This document shows, piece after piece, positions 38,901-48,170 of a DNA stretch of 64,000 nucleotides. The stretch lies in the NCBI GenBank assembly GCA_043753895.1, contig JAYUWK010000037.1, forward strand, positions 69,093 to 133,092, in the 5' to 3' direction. Both the position numbers and the translations under genes were made by a program. A model generated the notes under the pieces. That model was not told the DNA's origin. It searched no databases and saw only the letters and a program-made list of their open reading frames with translations. Within the stretch, counting starts at the first letter, position 1; each line of letters opens with the position of its first letter. Origin of the DNA: WLMZ01 sp043753895. GTDB taxonomy: Bacteria > Actinomycetota > Acidimicrobiia > Acidimicrobiales > Ilumatobacteraceae.

Positions 38901-41900
38901 GCCGTTGTCACCAATGATCGTGTCGGCACCGTTGTCGCCAAAGAGGAAGTCGCCTTGGTCCGTCCGACCTGATGCACGTGTGCCACCGATGATCACATCG
39001 GCTTGATTCCCGCCACTGACCCAGTCGGTGCCATCGTTGCCTTCGATCTGGTCAGTGCCGTCGCTGCCGTAGATCGTGTCGTTGCCTGTGTTGCCGTACA
39101 GCATGTCGTTTCCGGTATCACCACGGATCGTGTCGAGGCCTGATCCACCCCACAGCTGGTCGTCGCCAGCACCCCCCGCGATGACATCATTGCCCGACTC
39201 GCCGCAGGCCAGGTCATTGTTTGCGCCCACATCGATGTTGTCGTCGCCACCGCCTGCGCGCACGTTCTCTACACCGGCGCCACCGGTGATGCGGTCATTG
39301 CCGTCGAAAAGGGTATTCACCGCTTCGTTGACAGGATCAGACGCGACCGGTGAGCCAGCCACGCACGGTGTCGACTGCTGGTCGCCATACACATCAGATC
39401 CTCCGTCGCCACCGACGATGTGATCGCGCCCGAGGCCGCCGACGAGCAGTTTGTGCTGCGGCAGCACGCCACTCGGTAGTGCATCATGGGAGATGTTGAG
39501 AAGAGGACCGAAACCATCGTCGCCTGGCGATGCCGGGATGTCCACGTGCGACGGCTCGGCCAGCACGTAGTCATCGCCGGGACCGCCGTAAATCTTGTCA
39601 GTGCCGTAGCCCCCGATGAGGATGTCGTTGCCTGCGCCGCCGCGGATGTCGTCGGTCTGGGGCGGCGAAGCCGGCGGCTTCGAATGACCAGAGACGCGGT
39701 CCACTCCCGTACCACCGTAGACAGTGTCGTTACCCGTACCGGTGTCGACAATGTTGACTGTGCCTGGATCTGGCGCCCCATCGCCATCGATCGATGTGAC
39801 CGATTGACCTGCGGTGTAAATCGTGTCGCCAGCGCTGCCACCAGCGATGTTGTCGTTCCCTGTGCCACCGACAAGGGTGTCACCCTGTGATGTCAGGATT
39901 GACGCCAGATTGGGCTTCACCTTCGCGAGCGCGTTGTCTGTTGCGACGCTCAATGTGTCATCGCCGCCGTTACCGAATGCCTTGTTCAGACCGAGGCCGA
40001 CGCTGACCTTGTCCTTGCCATTCGGCAAGCCATTGCCCTCGCTGGCGTTCGGCTCGGGAATAGAATTCCAATCCGGGGCCGACAAGGTCGGGCCGGCAAC
40101 CGCTGGATCACCGCTCTCGACATCACCCAACTCTTTCACGCCTGTGCTGAAGAGGCCGCCGCCGCCCAGCGAGCCGTCACCGGCCACGCTGTCGTTGCCG
40201 TTGCCAACCGTGATGCCGTCGTCGCCAGCGCCACCCGCTACCCACGCCTTCGCGTCGGACCGGATGTAGTCGGTCTTGTCGACGTTCAGCACCGTGCGAT
40301 CACCGGTAACGATTGTGTCATTGCCGCCACCACCGTCGACCCAAGAATTGCCGATGCCCGTCTTGATCTGATCATTACCCGACCCGCCGAACACGATTGC
40401 ATCCTTCTCAAACGATGCTGTTGGCGGCGCGGCGCCGGTCTTGGACGTATCGGTACTCTTGCCGTCGCCGAGGAAGGTGACACTCATCGGCTTTGCGTAC
40501 CCAACGCCGTAGACCACGACGCGTTCGATGTTGGTGTTGAGGAATTCGCGCCGAATGCCGAGCATCTCGACACCGATACCCCTGAAGGTCGGCGGGGTAA
40601 CGCTGAAGTCGTGCAACGAAGTGATCTTGACCGTGTCCTTTTCCTCGTTGTCCGATTCGTAGGAAGAGTGTCCGCGTTGGGCCGTATGTCCGAGCGCGGC
40701 CGCGTAGATGATCAAGGTCTTGCCGTCGTTGCTGAGACCCCCGAGCTTTGGCGGCGGTGGTTTGCAGTCGGGCTGTGCGCTGAAGTCCAGCAACGTCACG
40801 TCGACAATCGTAAAGTCGAACGAAACGGAGAACGGACCGAAGCCGATCTTCACGAAGAGCTTCAAGAACACGTACACGCGACCCGAGACGACGAAGAGAC
40901 AAATTGGATTGTTGAGCGCCGCCTGCAGGAATTCACTGATGCGGAACTTGCCGTCGTTGTTCGGATCGTTCCACAGGAAGGAGATCTGCAGACCGACTCC
41001 TCCCTCGAGGCCCACGGTAATGATCACCGCGCTCACTTCGGCCCCGGCTGCGATCTCGCCTCTGAAGGTGACCACGGGTAATGGCTTGCCGTCGTTGTCG
41101 ACGGTGGCGAAAAACAGGCTCTGCAAGATGGCGTCACCGAAGATCGAGATGTCGAAGCCCTCGTTGCGGACCTTCTCGAACGCCTTACGAATGCCGTAGG
41201 TATCAAAGCCGGCCTTGATGCGAAGCGTCACCGACGCCGAGCCGTGCATTGTGATGAGCACAGGCGGCGGCGCGTAGACGGGGCCGAACTCCTGACGCCA
41301 GTCGAAGCCGAGGGTCAGCGGGCCGGAGTCGAAGGTCACCAGCGTGATATCGCCACCGAGCAACAGGTTGAACAGGCTGGCGGGGTGCTCGAAGACGGGG
41401 AACTCGAAGCCGGCCTTGCGAGTCGGCGCATCTGCAGGCGTGCCAGTGCCCTTCATTATTTTGGAACCGCCACCATCGTTGTTGTCCAGTCCGCCAAGGA
41501 TGCCGGTACCACTGCTTGCGCCCGCATCCAATGTGGGGCTGGTGATCAGGCTCTGTGTGTTGTCGGGTGTGACAGTGGTGCCGAGGGCAGCCCCTCCGGC
41601 CACGTCGAAGTCGCCAATCGGAATCAGTACGTGGTTCGAACCGTTGGGCAACTGGTTGATGACTTTGATCACCTGCACAATCGTGTCGACGAACGTGAGG
41701 TCGGGACCACCCGCAAGCGTGCTGAACGCCTTGGCGATCGACACGAGCGTCACGTCGTCACCGCCAACGAGGTGGCTCAGGTCGGACAGCACCGGAATGG
41801 GTGCATACAGCGTTTTGATCACCGGATCGAGTGGCCCTGTGACCTTCTTGATCTCGCGAACGATCGGCCCAATGATCTGGCCGAACGCGGCGCCCGCGTC

Positions 41901-44900
41901 GATCTGTACACGCTTGAACGAAATCGTGAGTGGGGCCGGCCCGGAGTCATCGCCGGGAGCCGTATTCGTCCAAGCCCATTTGAGACGGAACTCAGTTTGG
42001 ATTCCAGGGAACCCGGCGTCGTCGCCAACCTTGGCCTTGAGCAGCCAGTCGATATTCACCGCTGCGTTGAGCTTCACGTCGAACAGATCGTCGAGACTTG
42101 CACTGCCGAGGTCGTCGATATGCAGGTGGCCACCGGCATGGGGGCTCGTGAGGTCGATCTTGAATGTGCCGCCAAAGAGCGGGGCAATAGCGCCGGGCGC
42201 CGGTGCTGCGTCGGGGCCGGTGGTCAGGCAATCGGCAGTCATCGTGTTGTCGCAGTTGCTCGCGTTGATATTGATGAACGCGAGCTGGGCGGTGATCGAT
42301 GCCGGCAACGTGAAGTTCAAACCCAGCGCGAGCTCGGGCTGCGAGGCGACGTTGGTCGTGTCGACGAAGAAACCTTCACTTCGACTGATGCCGAAGGCAA
42401 GGTGCAGGCGATAGCCAATTTGCACATGCGGGCCTGCGCCCGCTTGGTCCGCTCGCAACGAGAGCCCGGGGATGCCGATGTTGAGCGGCACCGACTTATC
42501 GATGCACTCGTGACCCGCTGGCAACCCAGTGCAGTTCAGCGTGTCGGCTGCGAAGCCACCCTGACTGATGTCGGCGTTGATGACAACGGCGTCGAGATCG
42601 TTGTAGCTGCAGTCGTGAAGCACCGGATCGTTCGCCGGATTCTCGGGCGCCGCGCCGAGCGTCGCTGTGCCGTCGTCGGTCATATGGGCGACGCTGACGT
42701 CGGCGATCTCCTTGTAGGTGCCGCCATCGAAGCGAAAGACCTTGTAGCCGTTCGCGCCTGTTACTGCCGTCCATGAGATGTCGAGGCTGTCGGTCGCGTT
42801 CAGAGCAGCGGGACCCGTGGCAAACGAGGTTGCCGCACTCGGCTTTGCCTGCTTCTTATCAGGCCCGACCGTGATGTACGACGCGACAACGTAGGTGTAG
42901 GTGGTGCTAGCCGCTGTGGCACCACTGTGTAACGCAACCGTGGGGGCACCGACCTCGCCAAGAGCCGACTGGCAGACCGTATCGACCTGTACGAGGTCGG
43001 GATTCAAACCGGCGTTGGTGAGCGCCGTCGACAGTTCGTTATTGACCCAGTTGCGCACTCCCACCATGTCGCTGAAATGACCATCGGCAGGAAGATTCGA
43101 CAGCGCGCCGTCGATCGCGGTACGCAGCTTGCCAATGAAGTCGGCACCTTGCTGGAGGTCCTCACCGATCAATGGCAGCTTGCCGCCGAAGCTCGCTGCG
43201 TTCATGGACTGCTCGATCAGGGTGAGGAACGAGTCGAGACCGTCGAGGCGTTTGAAGTCGATGATATGCGCTGCGATTGCACTTGCCAGCAACGCAGGAT
43301 CGGGAAGCTCAAGGCGAGCATGGGTGTCAATAACTGCACCGGTGAGGTCGAAGTTATCGGCGAGAGACGATCCAATCTTGGGTAGTCGTAGGTTGAATGC
43401 GTTGGCGCCAGGATCGATGAGCTTGGTGTAGGTACTGCCGCCGTCGTCGCTGATATAGAGCGGCAGCGTTGCGCAGAGTGAAAGCGCAGTCGTGTGATCC
43501 GGCAGCCCGCAATCGACATCGCTACTCGACGCGTTGAGTGTCGCTGCGACCCCGCTTGCGCCGAAGAAGCTGGCGAAGCTCTCGGCGGTGCCAGCGGCAC
43601 CAGGCTGCGCCAGATCGATCGAGTAGCTGGCCTTGGCCTTGGCTTTGTCGGTGCCCGTCGGATTTCCGAGCGAGATGCTGAGTGGTCCAATCGTGGTCGC
43701 GATAGATGCATCGTCAACCGAGGCGTCGAGTTTCACGGTAATGCTCGAGTCGTCGAGGATTTTCAAGGCACTCGGGTCTGGTGGACCGCCGCCCGGCGTC
43801 AACGGCACCACGAGACCAATCTTGATCTCGCCACTCGCGCCCAGGGACACCTGGCCCTTGCCCTGCACGCCGGCCAGCGAATGATCGCCACCGCCCGGCC
43901 CTGCAGGCAGTGAGAAGTCGAACTGAACGGGTGCGCTGGTATGGAAACTGCGCTTCCAATCGAGCGACATCACCAGCGATGGCACGCTCCCGACGCTTGC
44001 ATCGTCGCGATACTCGAACACCAGCGGAGTATCATGCGCGAGGCGCTCGTTCAACATCCTGACCAGCGCCTGCAGGTTGTCGGACGGATTGTTCTCGAGG
44101 ATCGAGATCACGTCGTCGAGTTCGGATCGCACGACGTATGCGGTGCCGTTCGACGGTTGGTTGGTCCAGTTGGACGCCATCGTCAGCGAGTTATCTGCGA
44201 CGGCCGCCACAATGCCGACCTGCGTGCCAGCGACGATTGAACGCCCGACCAGGCTGGCCGGGAAGGCGTTGCCCTTCGCCGCGCTGCGGCTCGCGTCGGA
44301 GACCGCATTGGCCGAGTAGGTGACATCCGGGCCCACGCCCGACTCGTCGGACTTCATCAGGTCGTGTAGCGAGCGGCCGACGAGTGGGATCTTCTGATTA
44401 AAGATTGAGGCTCCCGACGGATCCCCTTCACCAAGCGCTTTGTCGAGCGTCTGTAACGTCTTGAGGACGATCGAGAACAGTGCTTTCGGGTTGGTTGGAT
44501 CGAAGTCGAAATTTGCAAGTTCGGAGAGGTCACTGATATCGAACTGCGGTCCATCGGTACCGGTGGTCTGAGTGAGGTCGTTCCAGTGGAATGAGGCGTG
44601 CGCTGTGCCGCCTGGGAAAAAGTCGGTTGTGCCGGGCACCGATGCATCGATACCGCCGGAACCGCGTATGTGTGTCTGGAAGTCGAGCAGCGAACCTGGG
44701 TCGGTGAGCAGAGTGTGCACAATTGTGCCAAAGTTGACGTCGCCAAGGTTGTGGAAGCCGACCTGCAACATGTGTTGACCAACAGGTGGCGGGCCGCTGC
44801 AGTTGATCGGTGCCGCACCTTGGCAGACGTGCGCAGTGCCTTTGAGTTCTACCTGTAGGAACCCCGCGTTGGCGAAGATGTCGACATCGGCGTCGATCGG

Positions 44901-46826
44901 GAAGTCGGCGGTGAACAGCGGGCTGGCCGCGCCGGTGCGAATGAGCAGACGGTCGGCTGCAATCGGGGTGGAGCTGAGCAGGATCGTGGTGCCATCGGGG
45001 TTCGTCTGCGCGAGTGGAGGATCGTGCATCGTTGGGGGTTGCAGGTCGAGAACGAGCGTGATCGATGCGTCGTAGCTCACCTTTACCTTCGCCGTCGCGT
45101 TCACGGCGTTGGCGTTCGCAACACCCTTACCGGCGCTCTCGAGCGAGTTGCCGAGCTGCACCGTGCCGATATCACCTTGGGCGCCGGAGACCACGTAGGC
45201 GGAATTGGCGGCTGGAACGGTGGGCGTCCACGCGCTCGTGGCGCCAGAAGGAACCTGCAGCGTGAGCGTGTTCACGGTATTCGAGACAATGGTCGCGCCA
45301 GAGAGTCCCGCGACGAGATGACGGTTGGCAAACTCTCCAGGGACCCAATTCTGGTTGGTGTCGGTCAGGGTCGTGTCGGTATAGGCGCTGCCCGCACCGC
45401 CCGACGACGCCGCAGCAGCTGCGTTCATGTCGGTCGCCACGCTTGGCGGCGCCTTGTGGATTGCGAGGACAAAGCTGAGCTTGCTCGCCGAGTCGTTGTA
45501 GTCCACGGACGAGATCGAGATGTCGGCTCCTCCGGGGAGGCCTGTAGCCCCATCGAGCTTTTCGAGCAGTTCCTGCAATGACACGAACGTGGGGTCACCA
45601 GATTTGGCCTGGTCCACAGCTGCGGAAACGGTGTTGTCGACAAGGAACTTCTTGAGCGCCTCATTGAGCTGCATTGCGTCGGCAACCGAACCCTTGAAGA
45701 ACGGTAGATCGAGGTTGCCGCTGGGTGCCGACGGTGTGCCCCAACGTGCGTTCTGGATGCTCGTCAACGTCGTGATGAGCTGACCGATGTCGTCGGCAAG
45801 GTCGCGCGGCGTCATGTTCAAGAACTTGCCGACACTTCCGATACCGGTCGGTGTCACTGTTGGGCTGCCCGTAGAGACGTCGGCCCAGTCGACCGCGATG
45901 GTCGCATCGACCTGGGGAAGCGAGAATCCGGCGAGCGAACTCGGTGCAGCGTTCAGGTGTAACGACGCGTGTAGAGATCCCGCGGGGACGCCGAAGCCGA
46001 ATGTGACGAGTCCGGCGAGCGAACCGGGCTGCGCGAGTTCGCCTGCGCTGTGGTCGGGGTTCTCGAAGGCGATGCGACCGTCGTTGTTGGGATCGCTGAT
46101 GCCACCGACAAAGTTCGAGGTGAGCGACAAGGTGCTGTCGTTCGCAAGGCTCACCCCGAGAATTCCGACGGCTGCCTTCACTGCGGCGATGCTCGCGAAT
46201 TGGGCCGATGCGTCGATGTGCAGGCTCGGAGTCGTGCCGTCTGCGACGAAGTACACCGTGTCACTCACATGGTCCCAGACGAGCCGAAAAGTGAGGACTC
46301 CGTGCACGGTGAGGTCGACGCCGCCCAACGACGTGAACGCCGACTGTGGCGCGTTGCTGCCCGAACCGATCGGCACCGCAACGTTCAGCGGCTGATCGTG
46401 CAGCGTGCGCGTGGCGTCGATGGTGAGGTCGAGCTGCTTGTCGAGACCCAGCGATGTGAGGCCGGAGGTGAGGTGTCCGCTGCGACCGTCGGGGAGCGAG
46501 ATCATCTCGTCGATATTGAGGTCGCCGTAGGACGTGGCGTCTGCGAGGTGGTTGGCGCCATTGGTGAACCATTGGTGCACCAGATCGGTGAACCCGAGCA
46601 CCGACCCGGCGCTGGTGTGTACAAGCGGGAGCGCGTCGGCGAGCTTGCCAACTGCGGCCAGGTCCTGCGTCCACGACCGCAGGCTGTTGCTCGCTCCATC
46701 GAGGGTACTTGTGATCTTCGTGACGCCGGGATCGGCGGCGAATACAGGTGGCGCAGTGACCACGAACAACTGTGACGCCAGCAAAATCGTCACCACGACA
46801 GTCGAAAACGACCGGATGCCTCGCAT
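35922..46826 (-). CDS. Giant Sec-exported RTX-repeat protein (3634 aa)
   Basis: Signal peptide at residues 1-30, ending VTAPPVFA before ADPG. Residues ~31-2100 are beta-rich, non-catalytic-looking modules; a fibronectin-like unit lies near 1295-1390 (TYTYVVASYITVGPDKK). From about residue 2145 to 3440 there are many RTX-type calcium nonapeptides of the form GGxGxDxxx (GGSGNDQIKTG, GGAGDDQLWGGSGLD), with a last cluster near 3520. The end is a ~100-residue globular tail with two Cys. No LPXTG or T1SS C-terminal signal is evident; Sec export is implied. The frame is unbroken over 10.9 kb. It is likely a secreted or surface calcium-binding adhesin. Confidence 0.85.
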   Translation of the reverse strand: MRGIRSFSTVVVTILLASQLFVVTAPPVFAADPGVTKITSTLDGASNSLRSWTQDLAAVGKLADALPLVHTSAGSVLGFTDLVHQWFTNGANHLADATSYGDLNIDEMISLPDGRSGHLTSGLTSLGLDKQLDLTIDATRTLHDQPLNVAVPIGSGSNAPQSAFTSLGGVDLTVHGVLTFRLVWDHVSDTVYFVADGTTPSLHIDASAQFASIAAVKAAVGILGVSLANDSTLSLTSNFVGGISDPNNDGRIAFENPDHSAGELAQPGSLAGLVTFGFGVPAGSLHASLHLNAAPSSLAGFSLPQVDATIAVDWADVSTGSPTVTPTGIGSVGKFLNMTPRDLADDIGQLITTLTSIQNARWGTPSAPSGNLDLPFFKGSVADAMQLNEALKKFLVDNTVSAAVDQAKSGDPTFVSLQELLEKLDGATGLPGGADISISSVDYNDSASKLSFVLAIHKAPPSVATDMNAAAAASSGGAGSAYTDTTLTDTNQNWVPGEFANRHLVAGLSGATIVSNTVNTLTLQVPSGATSAWTPTVPAANSAYVVSGAQGDIGTVQLGNSLESAGKGVANANAVNATAKVKVSYDASITLVLDLQPPTMHDPPLAQTNPDGTTILLSSTPIAADRLLIRTGAASPLFTADFPIDADVDIFANAGFLQVELKGTAHVCQGAAPINCSGPPPVGQHMLQVGFHNLGDVNFGTIVHTLLTDPGSLLDFQTHIRGSGGIDASVPGTTDFFPGGTAHASFHWNDLTQTTGTDGPQFDISDLSELANFDFDPTNPKALFSIVLKTLQTLDKALGEGDPSGASIFNQKIPLVGRSLHDLMKSDESGVGPDVTYSANAVSDASRSAAKGNAFPASLVGRSIVAGTQVGIVAAVADNSLTMASNWTNQPSNGTAYVVRSELDDVISILENNPSDNLQALVRMLNERLAHDTPLVFEYRDDASVGSVPSLVMSLDWKRSFHTSAPVQFDFSLPAGPGGGDHSLAGVQGKGQVSLGASGEIKIGLVVPLTPGGGPPDPSALKILDDSSITVKLDASVDDASIATTIGPLSISLGNPTGTDKAKAKASYSIDLAQPGAAGTAESFASFFGASGVAATLNASSSDVDCGLPDHTTALSLCATLPLYISDDGGSTYTKLIDPGANAFNLRLPKIGSSLADNFDLTGAVIDTHARLELPDPALLASAIAAHIIDFKRLDGLDSFLTLIEQSMNAASFGGKLPLIGEDLQQGADFIGKLRTAIDGALSNLPADGHFSDMVGVRNWVNNELSTALTNAGLNPDLVQVDTVCQSALGEVGAPTVALHSGATAASTTYTYVVASYITVGPDKKQAKPSAATSFATGPAALNATDSLDISWTAVTGANGYKVFRFDGGTYKEIADVSVAHMTDDGTATLGAAPENPANDPVLHDCSYNDLDAVVINADISQGGFAADTLNCTGLPAGHECIDKSVPLNIGIPGLSLRADQAGAGPHVQIGYRLHLAFGISRSEGFFVDTTNVASQPELALGLNFTLPASITAQLAFININASNCDNTMTADCLTTGPDAAPAPGAIAPLFGGTFKIDLTSPHAGGHLHIDDLGSASLDDLFDVKLNAAVNIDWLLKAKVGDDAGFPGIQTEFRLKWAWTNTAPGDDSGPAPLTISFKRVQIDAGAAFGQIIGPIVREIKKVTGPLDPVIKTLYAPIPVLSDLSHLVGGDDVTLVSIAKAFSTLAGGPDLTFVDTIVQVIKVINQLPNGSNHVLIPIGDFDVAGGAALGTTVTPDNTQSLITSPTLDAGASSGTGILGGLDNNDGGGSKIMKGTGTPADAPTRKAGFEFPVFEHPASLFNLLLGGDITLVTFDSGPLTLGFDWRQEFGPVYAPPPVLITMHGSASVTLRIKAGFDTYGIRKAFEKVRNEGFDISIFGDAILQSLFFATVDNDGKPLPVVTFRGEIAAGAEVSAVIITVGLEGGVGLQISFLWNDPNNDGKFRISEFLQAALNNPICLFVVSGRVYVFLKLFVKIGFGPFSVSFDFTIVDVTLLDFSAQPDCKPPPPKLGGLSNDGKTLIIYAAALGHTAQRGHSSYESDNEEKDTVKITSLHDFSVTPPTFRGIGVEMLGIRREFLNTNIERVVVYGVGYAKPMSVTFLGDGKSTDTSKTGAAPPTASFEKDAIVFGGSGNDQIKTGIGNSWVDGGGGNDTIVTGDRTVLNVDKTDYIRSDAKAWVAGGAGDDGITVGNGNDSVAGDGSLGGGGLFSTGVKELGDVESGDPAVAGPTLSAPDWNSIPEPNASEGNGLPNGKDKVSVGLGLNKAFGNGGDDTLSVATDNALAKVKPNLASILTSQGDTLVGGTGNDNIAGGSAGDTIYTAGQSVTSIDGDGAPDPGTVNIVDTGTGNDTVYGGTGVDRVSGHSKPPASPPQTDDIRGGAGNDILIGGYGTDKIYGGPGDDYVLAEPSHVDIPASPGDDGFGPLLNISHDALPSGVLPQHKLLVGGLGRDHIVGGDGGSDVYGDQQSTPCVAGSPVASDPVNEAVNTLFDGNDRITGGAGVENVRAGGGDDNIDVGANNDLACGESGNDVIAGGAGDDQLWGGSGLDTIRGDTGNDMLYGNTGNDTIYGSDGTDQIEGNDGTDWVSGGNQADVIIGGTRASGRTDQGDFLFGDNGADTIIGDNGDLVSGKWIPLDVSGLSPSAGGADVIFAGADDDTCYGGLGNDIILAGSGNDHCEGNNGSDFILGESGDDELIGGGFQQALGVGYPDGVDTINGGNGADVITGDNAIVTTVPTTSSTDTVKGRDFVNGHTIQLLDLGYSPTVGTSDGDILAGGDGTDVIYGQGGDDTITGDANDDYTEGGPGVDTISGGDGNDDIVGGSSTVYSGALAGSVGQPDVGDIINGNAASDVIIGDNGKVLRDGTPPSPLTDRAGMTPKRAIVLYDLTGSGATTSAAGADVVNGDDGVDVILGQGGNDRLKGNAGDDYVEGDHGSDAIEGDTGNDDLVGGSSTIQSGAAAATIGQSDSSDAVWGGPGDDVITGDNALVLRVGARTSTTDRLGTAVAGTRMTSRNISLYDLNGVTPRTTPAATQFGADRLSGGSGVDVMYGQDGNDQMSGGPNDDYIEGNGGDDILRGDVRLDQVPTTVGEAPTTPLSTVWPGSASAFTDLEGEAPDGQDDMMGGSSLVGFRDGNDQLEGDGESDFQLGDNGTLKRDVTGADGSATERVFVQRYSNTVLPANAAVIRMHDPAVATAANSNNTTRFCTTAQGTCEPAGSFGNDVMFGDSGDDTSWGQDGYDTIRGGIGNDDLYGELGDDVLFGNDGNDVILGDRGGVVDELMNPNDIAKQFIDSTTNPPKETYTGLRQGTLDHRVDLLHDIDGDTFVGTSLSAPMPHAGLTEGGNDRIRGGNGQDNIHAGFGDDIANGDSGGDYLFGDDGADVLWGGKGCDQTIDTPASAPDCYPGGVFDPTARGTNDRFIDHMFGGVGGSSPTSLGKKGDVGADIMDWRPRGAYTPGTGCTANQFPDQIGNSVVDPCSWFEMTDTTNALDLAAHQHHQGTDWMYGGWDRDVMQGDVAQNGPNPGDRLLDWVGAYNIYTHCNSAYGGFNDVRQHSPDMQQFLLQVSFGDGAGQVSSDSVTVGTSAFRELAFVYPADNNAHGSGSAFPSTPGHFDVPSCAD
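36500..40400 (-). repeat. RTX nonapeptide-coding region
   Basis: DNA coding for the GGxGxDxxx calcium-binding repeats of the giant protein. Units are diverged at DNA level (no long perfect repeats), interrupted by spacer modules of ~60-100 residues that start with recurring NGxxxDVIxGDN phrases, so at least four larger blocks repeat. Boundaries are approximate. Confidence 0.7.
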
Positions 46827-46839
46827 GATATGCCCCTAG

Positions 46840-46868
46840 GTACCATTGCAATGCTGCAATCGTGGTAC
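46840..46868. promoter_or_regulatory. Imperfect palindrome upstream of the giant RTX gene
   Basis: GTACCATTGCA, ATGC, TGCAATCGTGGTAC: arms GTACCA and TGGTAC at the outer ends and TTGCA/TGCAA inside, with a 3-nt bulge. It lies 14-42 bp before the start codon, so it would form a hairpin near the ribosome-binding region or an operator. No regulator next to it. Confidence 0.45.
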
Positions 46869-46908
46869 TGGATGCACCGTAAGCCAATCAGTTCGAAGTG
46901 TCAATGAA

Positions 46909-47442
46909 TTACATTCGACCGACCGCTTCCTTGGCAAGGGCAACAAGCTGGTCACCGCTTGCGCCAGGGTCCTGATGGGCGAGCAGCGACGTAATCGAGT
47001 AACGGATCGAAACCGTCTGTCCCCTGTACACAAATTCAACAGTCAAGAGGTCGGCCGCCTGAAACGTGAAAGCCTTCTCGCCGACACCCTCGAGATGTTT
47101 TGCGCCGCCAACCGTCGCTTCGCTGTAGTGCGTCGTGTCGTCATAGACGTCTACCAATAACGAATACGTTACGGCACCCACCGCGTTCGGGTCGGGGTTC
47201 GTGCTGGCTCTCCATCCGCAGATTGATGCGGCCCCGACAGCATTCTGGACAGCGACCTGCTGCGCGGACCGGCCGAACAAGTTGGTTGCGCCGTCCTGGC
47301 GCACCAGCACACATGCAGCGGCAGTGCGGTGTGTCGCCGCCGAAAGCGGAGCCGTCAGCGTCGTATTCCTGACCGTTGTTGTGTTGCCACGGCACGCTGA
47401 GAGCGACAGCAATGCCAGAGGAACAGCGATCCAGATCCTCAC
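46909..47442 (-). CDS. Lipoprotein, DUF3558-like
   Basis: 177 residues. Signal MRIWIAVPLALLSLSAC ends in lipobox LSAC (C17). The mature part has ACVLVRQDGATNLFG, a Cys in ASICGWRAS and a hydrophobic YSLLVDVYDD strand, resembling DUF3558-type actinobacterial lipoproteins (Cys pair and alternating strands), whose role is unknown. It is on the same strand and 82 bp upstream of the giant gene. Its partner could be the giant exported protein, but that is inference. Confidence 0.65.
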   Translation of the reverse strand: MRIWIAVPLALLSLSACRGNTTTVRNTTLTAPLSAATHRTAAACVLVRQDGATNLFGRSAQQVAVQNAVGAASICGWRASTNPDPNAVGAVTYSLLVDVYDDTTHYSEATVGGAKHLEGVGEKAFTFQAADLLTVEFVYRGQTVSIRYSITSLLAHQDPGASGDQLVALAKEAVGRM

Positions 47443-47633
47443 TCCCGAGCCACCCTTCGATTAGGCCGAACGCGCAGAGTATCCGGGGTACGGCCTCGCG
47501 GCAACAGCATCAAATCGAGTCGACCTCAGCGCTGATCGAACAGCGCTCGGATCCAGCGTTACAATGCATCATGCGGGCCAAGTCCCACCAGATTGTGGTC
47601 CTTGGTTGGTTCTCGATCGAAAGGAGGGCCTCA

Positions 47634-48170
47634 ATGAACAAAAATGACGGTGGCTCTGCTGCGACCAGTGCGGTATTCGTCGGCAAGAGTGGCCGACGCG
47701 GTCGAGTGGTGTTGTGGTGCGGCCGCACGATTGGGTTGCTCTCCATTCTCTATTTGGCAACCTTGGTCCTCGGATTTCTGGGGGTGTCGTGGGTGCCAGC
47801 GGCACATCTTCCTCTCGCTGGCTCGATTCTGCCGCCTCCGATGTCTGCACCCAAGTTGATCGACAACCCCGCAGAGATCCAGTTGCCCGTCTCATCGACG
47901 GTCGTTGGTTCGTCAGCGAACACGAATCCCGGCGATCCCAACGCACGAATTCCGACCGTGTCCAACCCAGTCAGCAACGAACCTACGCAACCGACGCCGA
48001 CCGCCACAACGGTTTCGAAACCGCCGGTATCGCGGCCCACTCCAAGCCCAACCACGACTAGCCTTGCATCTCGGAAACCGGTTCCCTCGACCACCACTTC
48101 CGTACCGCACACGCTGCCACTGAAGGCCAATGGTGGAGCAAGCAGCGACACCCGCCCGACTCATCCGTGA
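47634..48170 (+). CDS. Single-pass membrane protein with Pro/Thr-rich outer domain
   Basis: 178 residues from ATG 47634, preceded by AAGGAGGG at 47620-47627, the strongest Shine-Dalgarno sequence I noticed here. Residues 1-27 are basic and cytoplasmic; a membrane segment at about 28-52 (IGLLSILYLATLVLGFLGV) is followed by a Pro/Ser/Thr-rich, probably extended outer part to the C-terminus. No domain recognised. Its stop overlaps the start of the deacetylase-glycosyltransferase gene by 4 bp, so it is translationally coupled and may be an accessory of that enzyme. Confidence 0.72.
   Translation: MNKNDGGSAATSAVFVGKSGRRGRVVLWCGRTIGLLSILYLATLVLGFLGVSWVPAAHLPLAGSILPPPMSAPKLIDNPAEIQLPVSSTVVGSSANTNPGDPNARIPTVSNPVSNEPTQPTPTATTVSKPPVSRPTPSPTTTSLASRKPVPSTTTSVPHTLPLKANGGASSDTRPTHP

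Noticed and set aside
36500..40400. Possible CRISPR or satellite array
   Set aside because: The repetition is at protein level (RTX nonapeptides) with irregular DNA spacing and no unique spacers.
41244..42776. 510-codon plus-strand frame inside the giant gene
   Set aside because: Antisense to a coding frame that is clearly real; composition is Arg/Val/Glu-rich with no motif.
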